Positions 23,990 through 33,014 of a DNA stretch of 35,709 nt are shown one piece after another. The stretch spans positions 1-35,709 of the forward strand of contig PBMZ01000078.1 in NCBI GenBank assembly GCA_002722955.1, given 5' to 3'. Under the pieces are notes generated by a model, which did not search any database, was not told where the DNA came from, and saw only the letters and a program-made list of their open reading frames with translations. The position numbers were made by a program, and so were the translations under genes. Source of the DNA: Planctomycetaceae bacterium. Lineage in GTDB: Bacteria; Planctomycetota; Planctomycetia; Planctomycetales; Planctomycetaceae. Numbering within the stretch: the first letter of the stretch is position 1; each line of letters begins with the position of its first letter.

Positions 23990-25533
23990 CAGACTTCATC
24001 TCCCGTCGGCGGGTCAAGCTTCCGCTGTCTCGACAAAATCCACTGCCACAGCCGGATCACATATTCATCACCCATGCGATACATAGTAACCAGATAAGCC
24101 AGCAAGGCGACCGCCAGCACTCCAACGACGCTGAACCGAATTTCAAGCGGAAACATGATCGCAATCAGGCAGCCGATAAAGCTAGCGACGACCGCGCGGA
24201 ACAATGTGCGACCCACATCAGCGAAAGCCCCGCTTCCCGTTCGACGGCGAACCAGAATCAACATCCAAACTGCATTCAGCACTGCAATGACAGAGCTAGC
24301 AGCTGCGATTCCACGAACTCCCATCGAGTCCACCGAAGAGAATTTCAAACAGGTACCTACCGTAAATCCGCTAACACCGATTATCACGACCATCTTCATC
24401 GCTTTCAGTGAGTACAACACCTTCGATGTGATTTCACCAATGCCATTGCCGACGACGACTCCCAAGTAAATCGTCAGCAACGCTTGAACTTCGCTAGTAT
24501 CAGCGTCAGTGAAACGTCCGAACTGAAAGAAATCGTGAATGACCGCGTTCGCGAAAGCGGCAACACCAACACAAATTGGCACGCTGACGATCACGAGCAA
24601 TCGTAAGGCTGCCGCAATCTCACTGGCCAGCCCTTCGTTGTCTCCGTCGGATACGTACTTCGCAAACTTCGGAAAGGCCACCATCGAAAGAGCACTCGCG
24701 GTGACGGTGATGAGCGCGGCAGCGATCCTCCACGCGAAACTCATCTGAGCAATCCGGCCTTCCTCTAGATTCGATGTCAGATAACGATCGACCAGCGGGT
24801 CCAAGTTGTAATACGCGGCTCCCAAAATCAACGGCAACATCAAACGCAGGCATCGCGTCGTTGGCTGTGACACCGTTAATCCCGAATGATGAAGCTGCAG
24901 CGGGATTGAGCAATAAATCCAATGGATTAAAACGCTCAGAATATTGCCCGCGAGAGTCCCAATCGCCACGGACACGATGCCATGCGACTGTTGTGTAACC
25001 AAGACAACCACGATCGTCACCAGCCAACCAGCCAGAGGCCCGACGCTTGGCGCAGTAAATCGATTGTTGGCGTGAAACAAACTTCTCAGGAAAAAGATCG
25101 CACTTTGGAGTGGTATCGTCCAAACCACGTACTTGAACAATTCAATCGTTGTTTGCAGTTGGCCACCGTGAAAGCCAGGATGCAAGGAACTCATCAATGA
25201 CTCGGTCATCAATGATGCCACGAACGCGATCCCGACGGATGTAAGAATCAACAGCGCTGCGATCTCGCGAGCAAAGTCGAGAGACACGGTATCGCCATTG
25301 CGATCACGTGTTTCGATAAAGATGGGGATGAACGCATAACCAAGCGAGCCCACCAACACAGTGCTCACAACCATCGGAAACGTCATCGCCGCAAAGTAAG
25401 CGTCAGTGTCGGACTCGGCCCCAAAAAATCCGGCTAACACGATCTGAAAAGCAAACTGTAGAACCAATTGCCCAAACGAACACAGGCTGACAATCGAGAC
25501 GGATTTCAGCGTTGCATCGCGGGAATTGGCCAT
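23989..25533 (-). CDS. MurJ-like polysaccharide/lipid flippase (MOP superfamily)
   Basis: A 514-residue integral membrane protein with about 14 hydrophobic helices. It begins with the MurJ/MVIN-type motif FGAESDTDAYFAAMTFPMVV and continues with SLGYAFIPIFIETRDRNGD. Helices such as VVWTIPLQSAIFFLRSLFHA, LRLMLPLILGAAYYNLDPLV and VSVPICVGVAAFANAVIHDF follow, with the segment GRFTDADTSEVQALLTIYLG. The family transports undecaprenyl-linked glycans from the cytosolic to the periplasmic face of the inner membrane. It could be the lipid II flippase or a sister used for exopolysaccharide. Coupling to a glycosyltransferase and absence of mur genes nearby favour the second. The start is ATG at 25533, 370 bases from the next divergent gene. 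Confidence 0.85.
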   Translation of the reverse strand: MANSRDATLKSVSIVSLCSFGQLVLQFAFQIVLAGFFGAESDTDAYFAAMTFPMVVSTVLVGSLGYAFIPIFIETRDRNGDTVSLDFAREIAALLILTSVGIAFVASLMTESLMSSLHPGFHGGQLQTTIELFKYVVWTIPLQSAIFFLRSLFHANNRFTAPSVGPLAGWLVTIVVVLVTQQSHGIVSVAIGTLAGNILSVLIHWIYCSIPLQLHHSGLTVSQPTTRCLRLMLPLILGAAYYNLDPLVDRYLTSNLEEGRIAQMSFAWRIAAALITVTASALSMVAFPKFAKYVSDGDNEGLASEIAAALRLLVIVSVPICVGVAAFANAVIHDFFQFGRFTDADTSEVQALLTIYLGVVVGNGIGEITSKVLYSLKAMKMVVIIGVSGFTVGTCLKFSSVDSMGVRGIAAASSVIAVLNAVWMLILVRRRTGSGAFADVGRTLFRAVVASFIGCLIAIMFPLEIRFSVVGVLAVALLAYLVTMYRMGDEYVIRLWQWILSRQRKLDPPTGDEV

Positions 25534-25903
25534 CGGATTTTAACGATTCTGAGTATTTTTCGAAATGTAATTATTCGATTGGAAATCGAGTTCAATGTCG
25601 ACAGCGAATGAAAAGAGACAGCGAATGAAAAGAGACAGCGAATGTTGTTAAGCAGATTCGCTGCCTCTTTTCATTCGCTGTCGAGGAGACTGTGATTGTC
25701 ACCTCTCGAGCGAGCGGTTCTAGCGTCTCGAAATAAATTCCGATAAACTAAAAGCCCCACCTGTAAAGCGTCCCGCGAGGGTTCACGCTCGCCTTATACA
25801 ATATCCTTACGTATCGTCCTACCCGTTCGCTTGTAATGTGCGACGAAACCGTCTTCACGCTCAAAAAAGTGAACAGCGTCTCGATCTGGGTAAGAAGCTC
25901 GCT
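25534..25903. other. Divergent intergenic region between the flippase and the DUF1592 gene
   Basis: 370 bases without a gene. A repeat lies at 25598-25683 (described separately). The rest should hold two divergent promoters. I see no distinctive binding site. The frame extending from 25838 into the next gene has no family sequence before the ATG at 25904. Confidence 0.5.
25598..25683. repeat. Palindrome with a tandemly duplicated arm
   Basis: The 17-base unit GACAGCGAATGAAAAGA occurs at 25600-25616, again at 25617-25633, and as 11 bases at 25634-25644. The sequence at 25655-25683 is the reverse complement of about 29 bases of the left side with one mismatch. The right arm could therefore pair with either of the two overlapping registers on the left. 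Confidence 0.85.
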
Positions 25904-28636
25904 ATGTCTTCCAGCAAGCGCGATTTGATCTTCTTGAAATGCGGTGGCTGTGGTCGCCGCTTTAAGGTCGAGACACGCTATGCGGGCCGCAAGGTAGGTT
26001 GTCCCAGCAAGAACTGCACATGGACCGGACGCTTGCCATCGGCTGATCAAATTGCCGCTCATCAAGCCCGGAAAGACAACGAATCGACCGGGCAAGATGA
26101 ACGGCGACGCGTGTCAGCAAAGGTCGACCTAGGTGCTCGAGGGGCAGTTTCCGCCAGCACTGCTGAACCATCAAAACGTTCGAAGTGGCGCGAAGTCGAG
26201 AAAGCGAGCGATCAGAAGTCACGGCCCAAGAAACTCTCGAAAACGGTGCTGGGCGGTGCTAGCGTCGCGGCAATGATCTTAGTTGCTGGCATCTTGATTG
26301 CCGCCAACGGCGACTCACCCGAAACAAATAACGCCCCAAATGGACAGACGCCGGGAACTCAGACTGCAGCCAAAACAGAAGAGCCTGAAGTCGATGTCTT
26401 CAAAGAACACGTCACAAAGTTCTTAAGCAAGTACTGCTTCGATTGCCATTCGGGCGACCAAGCCGAAGGCGGCCTACAGTTGGAAAAGTACACAACGGAA
26501 GATTCGATTTTGGCGGATCGCAAACGTTGGGAAAAGCTGTTCGATTTGGTGGAGATCGAAGCGATGCCGCCTTCCGACATGGAAGACCAACCAACTGACG
26601 AAGAGCGCAAAATCGTCGTTCAGTGGCTTGAGAACAAACTGTTTAACATCGATTGCACCATCAGTCGCGATCCCGGTCGTGTCACGATTCGGCGTTTGAA
26701 TCGGACGGAGTATAACAACACGATCCGGGACCTTGTTGGTGTGAAATTTCGACCAGCGGACGACTTTCCCTCGGACGATGTTGGCTATGGGTTCGACAAC
26801 ATCGGCGACGTACTGACAGTCTCGCCCTTGCTGTTGGAAAAGTACTTGGCGGCTGCGGAGGAAATAACAGAAAAGGCCATCATCGCACAGTACGAGGAAC
26901 AGGCGGGAAAGCGAGTTTATGCTGGCAAAAAGCTACGTGCGGAACCTGCCAAGTATCATCTGGATCGAGAAGGCTACTGGAATTTTCATTCTGCTGGTTC
27001 CGCTGTGACCAGTAACAATTTCCCGCAATCAGGCGAGTATCTGTTTCGAGTCCGAGCCTACGGTGATCAAGCAGGTCCAGAACCGGTGCGAATCGAACTT
27101 CGCATCGATAGCCGCAGTGTCAAAACATTCGACATCGTCGGCGACCGTAAGCCTGACGATTACGACTTTAAGATGAAGGTCGATGCCGGTAACCGACGAG
27201 TCGAGGCCGCCTTTGTCAACGACTTCTACAACCCCAAGGACCCGAACCCAAAGAATCGCGATCGCAACGCATTTATCAAGTCGATCGAAATCCGAGGTCC
27301 GTTGGATGTCGCGCGGGAGAAGTTGCCGGAGTCGCATCGTCATATCTTGACGGCTTACCCGCGCGACGGCGGATCCGCCGAGGACGCGGCTCGACAAGTG
27401 CTGCGGCCGTTCATGCGCCGGGCGTTTCGTCGGAATGTTGATGACAAGGAGCTCGCCAAGTACGCGGCCCTTGTCAACTTGGCGCTGGATAACGGCGACT
27501 CGTATGAAGTCGGCATTCAATTGGCGCTACAAGGCGTTTTGGTGTCCCCGGAATTTCTATTTCGCGTCGAAAACTCCAACGCCCCCAATGATCCTGATAC
27601 CAAACACGATGTCGGCGACTACGAGCTTGCGTCGCGTTTGTCGTATTTCTTGTGGAGTTCCATGCCCGACGATGAATTGTTGGACTTGGCCGAGAAGAAG
27701 CAGCTCCGCAACGACAACACACTTCGAAAACAGGTCGTTCGCATGTTGGTCGACAAAAAGTCGGCGGCACTCGCAGACAACTTTGGAAACCAGTGGCTGA
27801 ATCTTCAAACGTTGGAAGAGTTGACGCCCGACGAGAAGCTTTTCCCCGAATTCAACGACAAACTGCGGAACGACATGAGCATGGAAACGCTGATGTTCTT
27901 CCGCGAGGTGATGGAAAAGGACCTCAGCATCCTGGCGTTCTTGGACGGGCGTTTTACATTCCTCAACGAACGATTGGCGAAGCTATATGGCATCGATGGT
28001 GTCCAAGGAGAAGGCTTTCGGCGAGTCAACTTCAGTAATCAACCACGAGCTGGCGTCTTAACGCAGGCGAGCATTCTTACGTTGACGTCGAATCCGACAA
28101 GGACGTCGCCGGTCAAACGCGGCAAGTGGATCATGGAGAACATTCTTGGCTCGGCACCACCTCCACCGCCGCCGAATGTGCCCGAGTTGGAAGAAACCGC
28201 AAAGGCGGCTCCAGGATCATCTCTGCGTGAGCAATTGGAAGTCCATCGCAAAGATCCCGGTTGCGCGTCTTGCCATCGGCAGATGGATGAGTTGGGCTTC
28301 GGCTTCGAAAACTTCAACGCGATCGGCATCTGGCGCGACCGAGAAGACGATAAGGACATCGATGCCTCCGGTATGTTGCCCGGCGATTTGAAGTTCACCG
28401 GCCCGCTAGAATTGATCAAAATACTAAAGTCACGCCGCGACGAGTTTGCCGAGGCGCTGTCAGAAAAGATGCTGACCTACGCGCTTGGCCGAGGTTTAGA
28501 GTACTATGATAAGTGCGCCGTCGATAGAATTGTCGCGGCATTGAAGAAAGATAACTACCGATTCTCGACGTTGGTGACCGAGATTGTTAGCAGCGAGCCG
28601 TTTCGCATGCGTCGAGGAGATGGAGGAAATCAATAA
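25904..28636 (+). CDS. Membrane-anchored DUF1592/DUF1588/DUF1587/DUF1585 cytochrome protein with N-terminal zinc ribbon
   Basis: 910 residues with the full planctomycete order. Residues 13-38 hold a zinc-ribbon-like pattern (C13, C16, C33, C38) in what should be a cytosolic domain. A transmembrane helix lies at about 114-135. Then comes a cytochrome motif CFDCH (178-182) with ERKIVVQWLENKLF. The DUF1587 segment is VTIRRLNRTEYNNTIRDLVG, followed by a beta-sandwich (YLFRVRAYGDQAGPEPVRIE), DUF1595 (RPFMRRAFRRNVDDKELAKY), DUF1592 (LQGVLVSPEFLFRVEN, LASRLSYFLWSSMPDDELLD) and DUF1588 (LTLTSNPTRTSPVKRGKWIM). A second haem-type CASCH and DUF1585 (YALGRGLEYYDKCAVDRIVA) finish the protein. It is probably an electron-transfer or surface enzyme of unknown substrate. 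The ATG at 25904 starts the zinc ribbon. TAATG overlap couples it to the next gene. Confidence 0.92.
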   Translation: MSSSKRDLIFLKCGGCGRRFKVETRYAGRKVGCPSKNCTWTGRLPSADQIAAHQARKDNESTGQDERRRVSAKVDLGARGAVSASTAEPSKRSKWREVEKASDQKSRPKKLSKTVLGGASVAAMILVAGILIAANGDSPETNNAPNGQTPGTQTAAKTEEPEVDVFKEHVTKFLSKYCFDCHSGDQAEGGLQLEKYTTEDSILADRKRWEKLFDLVEIEAMPPSDMEDQPTDEERKIVVQWLENKLFNIDCTISRDPGRVTIRRLNRTEYNNTIRDLVGVKFRPADDFPSDDVGYGFDNIGDVLTVSPLLLEKYLAAAEEITEKAIIAQYEEQAGKRVYAGKKLRAEPAKYHLDREGYWNFHSAGSAVTSNNFPQSGEYLFRVRAYGDQAGPEPVRIELRIDSRSVKTFDIVGDRKPDDYDFKMKVDAGNRRVEAAFVNDFYNPKDPNPKNRDRNAFIKSIEIRGPLDVAREKLPESHRHILTAYPRDGGSAEDAARQVLRPFMRRAFRRNVDDKELAKYAALVNLALDNGDSYEVGIQLALQGVLVSPEFLFRVENSNAPNDPDTKHDVGDYELASRLSYFLWSSMPDDELLDLAEKKQLRNDNTLRKQVVRMLVDKKSAALADNFGNQWLNLQTLEELTPDEKLFPEFNDKLRNDMSMETLMFFREVMEKDLSILAFLDGRFTFLNERLAKLYGIDGVQGEGFRRVNFSNQPRAGVLTQASILTLTSNPTRTSPVKRGKWIMENILGSAPPPPPPNVPELEETAKAAPGSSLREQLEVHRKDPGCASCHRQMDELGFGFENFNAIGIWRDREDDKDIDASGMLPGDLKFTGPLELIKILKSRRDEFAEALSEKMLTYALGRGLEYYDKCAVDRIVAALKKDNYRFSTLVTEIVSSEPFRMRRGDGGNQ

Positions 28637-29988
28637 TGTTGAATCGCCACAAACCGCACATTCAACGACGGACATTCTTACAAGGCGCTGGTGCGCTGAT
28701 GGCCTTGCCAGCATTGGAAGCAATGTTGCCAGCGGCTGAGAAGAGTCGCGACGCGACTCTTGCCAAGCAGCCCGTTCGCCAAGCGTATATCTTCTTCGCC
28801 AACGGCGCGATTATGCCAGACTGGAAGCCAAAGACGGCTGGTGCCGACTACGAGCTGTCGAAAACGATCAAATCCATCGAGAAGCACCGCGACGACTTTT
28901 TGGTGTTCACCGGATTGGCCCAGGACAATGGCCGCGCGAAAGGTGATGGACCCGGCGATCACGCTCGCTGCGCCTCGACTTATTTGACCGGAGCCCATCC
29001 GAAGAAAACCAGCGGTGCTGACATTCACGTTGGCATCTCTGTTGATCAATTGGCCGCCAAACACGTTGGAAAAGAGACTCGGCTGCCGTCTTTGGAATTG
29101 GGTATCGAACGCGGGCGTACAGCGGGAAATTGCGATTCCGGTTATAGCTGCGCGTACTCGTCAGCGATCTCGTGGCGAACGGCGACGACACCGATGGCCA
29201 AGGAAATTAATCCGCGAGCCGTTTTCGAACGCCTTTTCGGTGTCGACGATGGTTCGGCTGAACGTCGAGCGAAGAAAGCTCTCTATCGAAAAAGTATCTT
29301 GGACTTGGTTGCCAACGACGCCTCGAAACTGAAAACGAAGCTCGGAAAAACTGACCGACAAAAGATCGACGAATATTTCGCCAGCGTTCGAGAACTGGAA
29401 ACGCGCATCGAGCAAGCCGAACAGGCGGCCGAGCAACAACGGCCTGACATCGAAGTCCCTGAGGGAACTCCTGGCGACCTGGTCGCACACATCCGTTTGA
29501 TGTACGACCTGATGGCATTGGCCTTCCAAACGGATACGACTCGCATCACGACCTTTATGCTGGGCAATGCTGGCAGCAACCGGGCTTACAAAATGGTCGG
29601 TGTTAACGGCGGCCATCACCACTTGTCCCATCATCGTGACGATAGTGCCAAGGTGGCGGACTTGCAGAAAGTCGACGAGTTCCTGCTCACTCAATTCGGT
29701 TACTTCCTAGAGAAGCTGAAGGAGATCAAAGAGCCCAACGGTTCCTTGTTGGATAACTCGATGATCGTCTACGGAAGCGGTTTGGGCGACGGCAACCGGC
29801 ATCGACACGACGACTTGCCCATCATTCTAGCCGGCCGAGGCGGCGGCACGATCGACCCCGGCCGCCACATCAAGTTCCAGCACGAAACGCCGCTAAACAA
29901 CTTGTTCATGTCGATGCTTGAGCGCGCTGGCATGGACGTCCCAGAATTCGGCGATGCCAACGGGCGGATCAAGGAGCTGAAGGTTTAG
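28636..29988 (+). CDS. DUF1552 domain-containing protein with Tat signal
   Basis: A 450-residue protein of the DUF1552 family, which in planctomycetes usually follows a DUF1592-type gene as here. The N-terminus has a twin-arginine export signal, QRRTFLQGAGALMALPALEA. Family segments include FFANGAIMPDWKPK, LVFTGLAQDNGRAKGDG, DHARCASTYLTGAHPKKT, IHVGISVDQLAAKHVG, NGGHHHLSHHRDD and MIVYGSGLGDGNRHRHDDLP. The clusters of histidine suggest a metal site. The catalytic role is not known. The start ATG overlaps the stop of the preceding gene (TAATG), with GGAGG nine bases upstream, so the pair forms one translational unit. Confidence 0.92.
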   Translation: MLNRHKPHIQRRTFLQGAGALMALPALEAMLPAAEKSRDATLAKQPVRQAYIFFANGAIMPDWKPKTAGADYELSKTIKSIEKHRDDFLVFTGLAQDNGRAKGDGPGDHARCASTYLTGAHPKKTSGADIHVGISVDQLAAKHVGKETRLPSLELGIERGRTAGNCDSGYSCAYSSAISWRTATTPMAKEINPRAVFERLFGVDDGSAERRAKKALYRKSILDLVANDASKLKTKLGKTDRQKIDEYFASVRELETRIEQAEQAAEQQRPDIEVPEGTPGDLVAHIRLMYDLMALAFQTDTTRITTFMLGNAGSNRAYKMVGVNGGHHHLSHHRDDSAKVADLQKVDEFLLTQFGYFLEKLKEIKEPNGSLLDNSMIVYGSGLGDGNRHRHDDLPIILAGRGGGTIDPGRHIKFQHETPLNNLFMSMLERAGMDVPEFGDANGRIKELKV

Positions 29989-30030
29989 GCGATCGGCAGT
30001 CGAGAATTTACCTGCCGTCGACGGACTTGG

Positions 30031-30145
30031 AAGACGCCCGACAAAGCTGGAGTCATCGTAGCCACGCTCCCCAGAGCATGGAGAATTGCTAGCTGTTTCC
30101 CACCGTCTGGCGACGGTGGCTACATTTTGCTGGGTGCGTCTTGGA
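30031..30145. repeat. Imperfect palindromic intergenic element with GTAGCCAC core
   Basis: Between the convergent DUF1552 and lgt genes, the left side (AAGACGCCCGACAAAG...CGTAGCCAC) and the reverse complement of the right side (AAGACGCACCCAGCAAAA...GTAGCCAC) are similar. The right part includes the hairpin CCACCGTC-TGGC-GACGGTGG (30100-30119). The arms are imperfect, so the exact ends are uncertain. Confidence 0.6.
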
Positions 30146-30160
30146 AGTTCGTCGTACGTT

Positions 30161-31225
30161 TCAGGTTGTTTTCTCGACCGGGACGAGATCAAACCGATTC
30201 GTAAGCCGTTTCAAGTTCACAAGAATCATCCCGGCAATTAAAGCTCCAATGCTAACCCACTGAGAGATCGTCAGGCTCGTCCCACCAAAGCCAAGTTCGT
30301 CTGTGCGGAGAATCTCGAGGGTGAAGCGAGTGATGGCGTAGAGGATCAATGCCAACCCAACAACGCTACCCGTGTGACTGCGGTGCTTCCAGTAATATGT
30401 GCAGATTCCAGCAATCACGAAGGCGTTGATCGAACTGTAGATTTGGGTTGGGTGGACCCGTAGACTTCCTGCGGCGCCAGCTTCAATCAAGCCACGCTGA
30501 AGTTGAACCGTGTAAGGCACGCTGCCCTCGGGGAACGTCACTGCCCAAGGCAGCTCGCAAGCTCCGCCGAAGCAGCAGCCGTTCAAGAAACAACCAATGC
30601 GGCCAAACGCGATGCCGACCAAGAGCCCCGGCACCAAAACGTCTGCCATTTGAATTGTGCTTAGACGGTGCTTGCGGCAAAACACGATGTAAGCGATCGC
30701 TCCGGCGATGATGCCGCCAAACAGTGTCAGGCCGCCCCGAGGAAGATTGATCAAGACCGTAAAGAAGTCGCCGATCCCGTTCACCTGCGCGAAGAACTCG
30801 TCCCGATGCTGAATCACGTGGAAGAGCCGCGCACCGACGATGCCGGAAAAGAACAGCCACATCGCCATGTCCCAAACCAACTTCCCGTCCAAGTTTTCTT
30901 TCTTCGCACGATGGGCGGCAACGTTTCCGCCGAAGACGAATCCCAGGAACAGCATCATTCCGTAGCCAAAGACAGGCACGGATTGAACCTGCAGCCCCCA
31001 ATTTGGAACGCTACCCAAGATGCAACCAACGACAACCCAAAAGCCGGCGGCACAGGCGTTGTCCTGGCTGACAAGAGTTCCTGCTCGCTTGTGATGGACG
31101 AGCCAAGCAATGCCAACCAGCAGCCATGGAATCAGCCCGTAGCCGACACCAATCGCGGTAACACCATCGATAGCCTCGGTCGAGAACAGAGAGTCGAGCC
31201 GAATTCGAAGTAGAACTTGGCGCAT
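30161..31225 (-). CDS. lgt: Prolipoprotein diacylglyceryl transferase
   Basis: A 354-residue inner-membrane enzyme that transfers the diacylglyceryl group of phosphatidylglycerol to the lipobox cysteine of prolipoproteins. The core is recognised by SGIVGARLFHVIQHRDEF, RGGLTLFGGIIAGAIAYIVF, the signature GRIGCFLNGCCFGG and a C-terminal HPTQIYSSINAFVIAG with LFxEL-type residues LEILRTDELGF. The length exceeds the 260-290 residues usual elsewhere, with one or two extra N-terminal helices (IGVGYGLIPWLLVGIAWLVH), a layout I recall for planctomycete Lgt. It is placed at the end of the lipid cluster, 92 bases after fabF. The stop is followed by the palindromic element at 30031-30145. Confidence 0.92.
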   Translation of the reverse strand: MRQVLLRIRLDSLFSTEAIDGVTAIGVGYGLIPWLLVGIAWLVHHKRAGTLVSQDNACAAGFWVVVGCILGSVPNWGLQVQSVPVFGYGMMLFLGFVFGGNVAAHRAKKENLDGKLVWDMAMWLFFSGIVGARLFHVIQHRDEFFAQVNGIGDFFTVLINLPRGGLTLFGGIIAGAIAYIVFCRKHRLSTIQMADVLVPGLLVGIAFGRIGCFLNGCCFGGACELPWAVTFPEGSVPYTVQLQRGLIEAGAAGSLRVHPTQIYSSINAFVIAGICTYYWKHRSHTGSVVGLALILYAITRFTLEILRTDELGFGGTSLTISQWVSIGALIAGMILVNLKRLTNRFDLVPVEKTT

Positions 31226-31317
31226 AGGTCGGCAACTTGAAAAAGACGGCGAATCGAGCGACTCACGCTTTGTTAATCGCGTCGGCGGCTAACAGCCACG
31301 ACTACGACACGTTCCAC

Positions 31318-32562
31318 TTACGCTGCCTTCTGAATGACAAGACAGGCGTTGTGACCACCGAAACCAAAGCTATTCGACATGATTCGATTCAGCGGCATGT
31401 CGCGTGACTCGTTCGGAATGTAGTCCAAATCACAGTCTGGGTCTTGGTTTTCGATATTGATGGTCGGGGGTGCGATCTGATTCTGCAAGGCCAATGTCGA
31501 GACAACGAACTCAACGCCACCGGATGCTCCCAGCAAGTGCCCCAATTGGCTTTTCGTGCTCGAAACCGCTAGGTCCTTGGCGTGAGAGTTAAAGACGGAT
31601 TTGATCGCCGTCGTTTCCGCGACATCACCCAGCGGTGTGCTGGTCCCATGAGCATTGACGTATTGCACATCTTCCGGGTTGAGCTTCGCATCTCGCAACG
31701 CTGAAGCCATCGCTCGACCGGCTCCAGTGCCATTCGGATCCGGAGCTGTCATGTGCGAGCCGTCAGCCGTCATGCCGTAACCCACTACTTCGGCGAGGAT
31801 CTCAGCACCGCGGTTCTTCGCGTGCTCGTATTCTTCAAGGATGACAATTCCAGCACCTTCAGAGAGCACGAAGCCATCGCGATCCTTGTCCCAAGGACGA
31901 CTGGCCGTCTGCGGCGAGTCACCACGCGTCGACAGTGCATTCATCCGGGCAAATCCAGAGAGTCCCATCGGCGTGATCGCTGCTTCGCTGCCGCCCGTGA
32001 CCATGACATCAGCCATATCGTTTTGGATCAGCTTGAACGCATCTCCAATGGCGTTTGTCGCCGAGGCACAGGCCGTCGCGACGGCACTGTTGGGACCGCG
32101 GAGCTTCCAATGGACAGAGATGTTACCACTGGCCGCGTTGACCATCAGCTTGGGAATCATGAACGGCGAGACCCGTCTTGGGCCGCGATCGAACAACGTA
32201 CAATGCTGTTGCTCGATTTCGTTCAAGCCACCAATGCCACTGCCAACAAGCACACCGTTGCGGAACGGGTCGCCTTCTTCGAAATTGACACCAGCCTGGG
32301 TGACAGCTTTCGCGGCAGCAACAAGCGCAAACTGACAGAAACGGTCAAGGCGTTTGACTTCCTTGCCATCGATATCCAAGTGCTCGGTTGCGTCGAACTC
32401 CTTAACTTCTCCGCCGAATTGGACCTTAAAGTCACTGACGTCGAAGCGTTCCAACCTGCCGATACCACTTTTGGCCGCGCAGATGGAATCCCAGAACTCG
32501 GGGATCTCTAATCCCAAAGAAGTCACAATACCGCAACCGGTGACGACGACGCGTCTGCTCAT
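31318..32562 (-). CDS. fabF: Beta-ketoacyl-ACP synthase II
   Basis: A 414-residue condensing enzyme of type II fatty acid synthesis. It joins malonyl-ACP to an acyl-ACP with loss of CO2. The active-site cysteine is C165 in VATACASATNAIGDAFKLIQ, with histidines H305 (NAHGTSTPLGD) and H342 (QLGHLLGASGGVE) and lysine K337, giving the C-H-H triad of the family. The start MSRRVVVTGCGIVTSLG and the end NSFGFGGHNACLVIQ are typical. The gene lies 3 bases after acpP and is expected to be translated from the same mRNA. Confidence 0.96.
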   Translation of the reverse strand: MSRRVVVTGCGIVTSLGLEIPEFWDSICAAKSGIGRLERFDVSDFKVQFGGEVKEFDATEHLDIDGKEVKRLDRFCQFALVAAAKAVTQAGVNFEEGDPFRNGVLVGSGIGGLNEIEQQHCTLFDRGPRRVSPFMIPKLMVNAASGNISVHWKLRGPNSAVATACASATNAIGDAFKLIQNDMADVMVTGGSEAAITPMGLSGFARMNALSTRGDSPQTASRPWDKDRDGFVLSEGAGIVILEEYEHAKNRGAEILAEVVGYGMTADGSHMTAPDPNGTGAGRAMASALRDAKLNPEDVQYVNAHGTSTPLGDVAETTAIKSVFNSHAKDLAVSSTKSQLGHLLGASGGVEFVVSTLALQNQIAPPTINIENQDPDCDLDYIPNESRDMPLNRIMSNSFGFGGHNACLVIQKAA

Positions 32563-32565
32563 CGC

Positions 32566-32796
32566 CTAACTCTTCTCCTCGATGTAATTAATTGCATCAC
32601 CGACCGTTTTGATTTTCTCATAATCATCGTCCGGAATCGTGATCTCGAATTCATCCTCGAATTCCATCACAAGCTCGACGACGTCTAACGAGTCGGCTTT
32701 CAAGTCATCTACAAAGTTGCTCGACTTTGCCACTTCATCGGCATCAACGCTTAGTTGTTCGCTGACAATCGAGATGACTTTTTCTTCAACTCCCAC
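32566..32796 (-). CDS. acpP: Acyl carrier protein
   Basis: A 76-residue acidic, helical carrier protein. The phosphopantetheine attachment serine is S36 in [20 protein letters not shown]. The sequence starts [20 protein letters not shown] if a GTG at 32796 is used. GGAGG lies seven bases before this GTG. The open frame runs back to 32940 but encodes no ACP sequence and would give an implausible 124-residue protein. Acyl intermediates of fatty acid and phospholipid synthesis are attached to it. It lies directly between fabD and fabF in the fatty acid cluster. Confidence 0.95.
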   Translation of the reverse strand: MGVEEKVISIVSEQLSVDADEVAKSSNFVDDLKADSLDVVELVMEFEDEFEITIPDDDYEKIKTVGDAINYIEEKS

Positions 32797-32803
32797 ACCA
32801 ACA

Positions 32804-32808
32804 CCTCC
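32804..32808 (-). promoter_or_regulatory. Shine-Dalgarno site of acpP
   Basis: GGAGG on the minus strand, seven bases before the GTG start at 32796. It decides the start. A small hairpin (GGGCA-GCT-TGCCC, 32810-32822) lies immediately upstream of it. Confidence 0.75.
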
Positions 32809-33014
32809 AGGGCAAGCTGCCCGTACTGCGATGAGTTCCCCAATTGGGCGTATGTCCCAGTTAGATTTGGGTTTGCAGGGAACCAGACTGAAGAGAGACT
32901 GCCCCTGGCAAACCAGCAAGAAGCGATTCTTAGACGTCAAAAACGGCGTGATCGACTGGCAGATATAACGGCTTTTCGCTTCGATGTAAACCGTAAAAGA
33001 TACGAATCGAACGG

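Noticed and set aside
25598-25683. CRISPR-like repeat array
   Set aside because: The units are directly adjacent without spacers, there are fewer than three, and no cas gene is nearby.
32797-32940. Long N-terminal extension of the ACP gene
   Set aside because: No ACP homology in the extension, while a GTG with a good Shine-Dalgarno site gives a normal 76-residue ACP.
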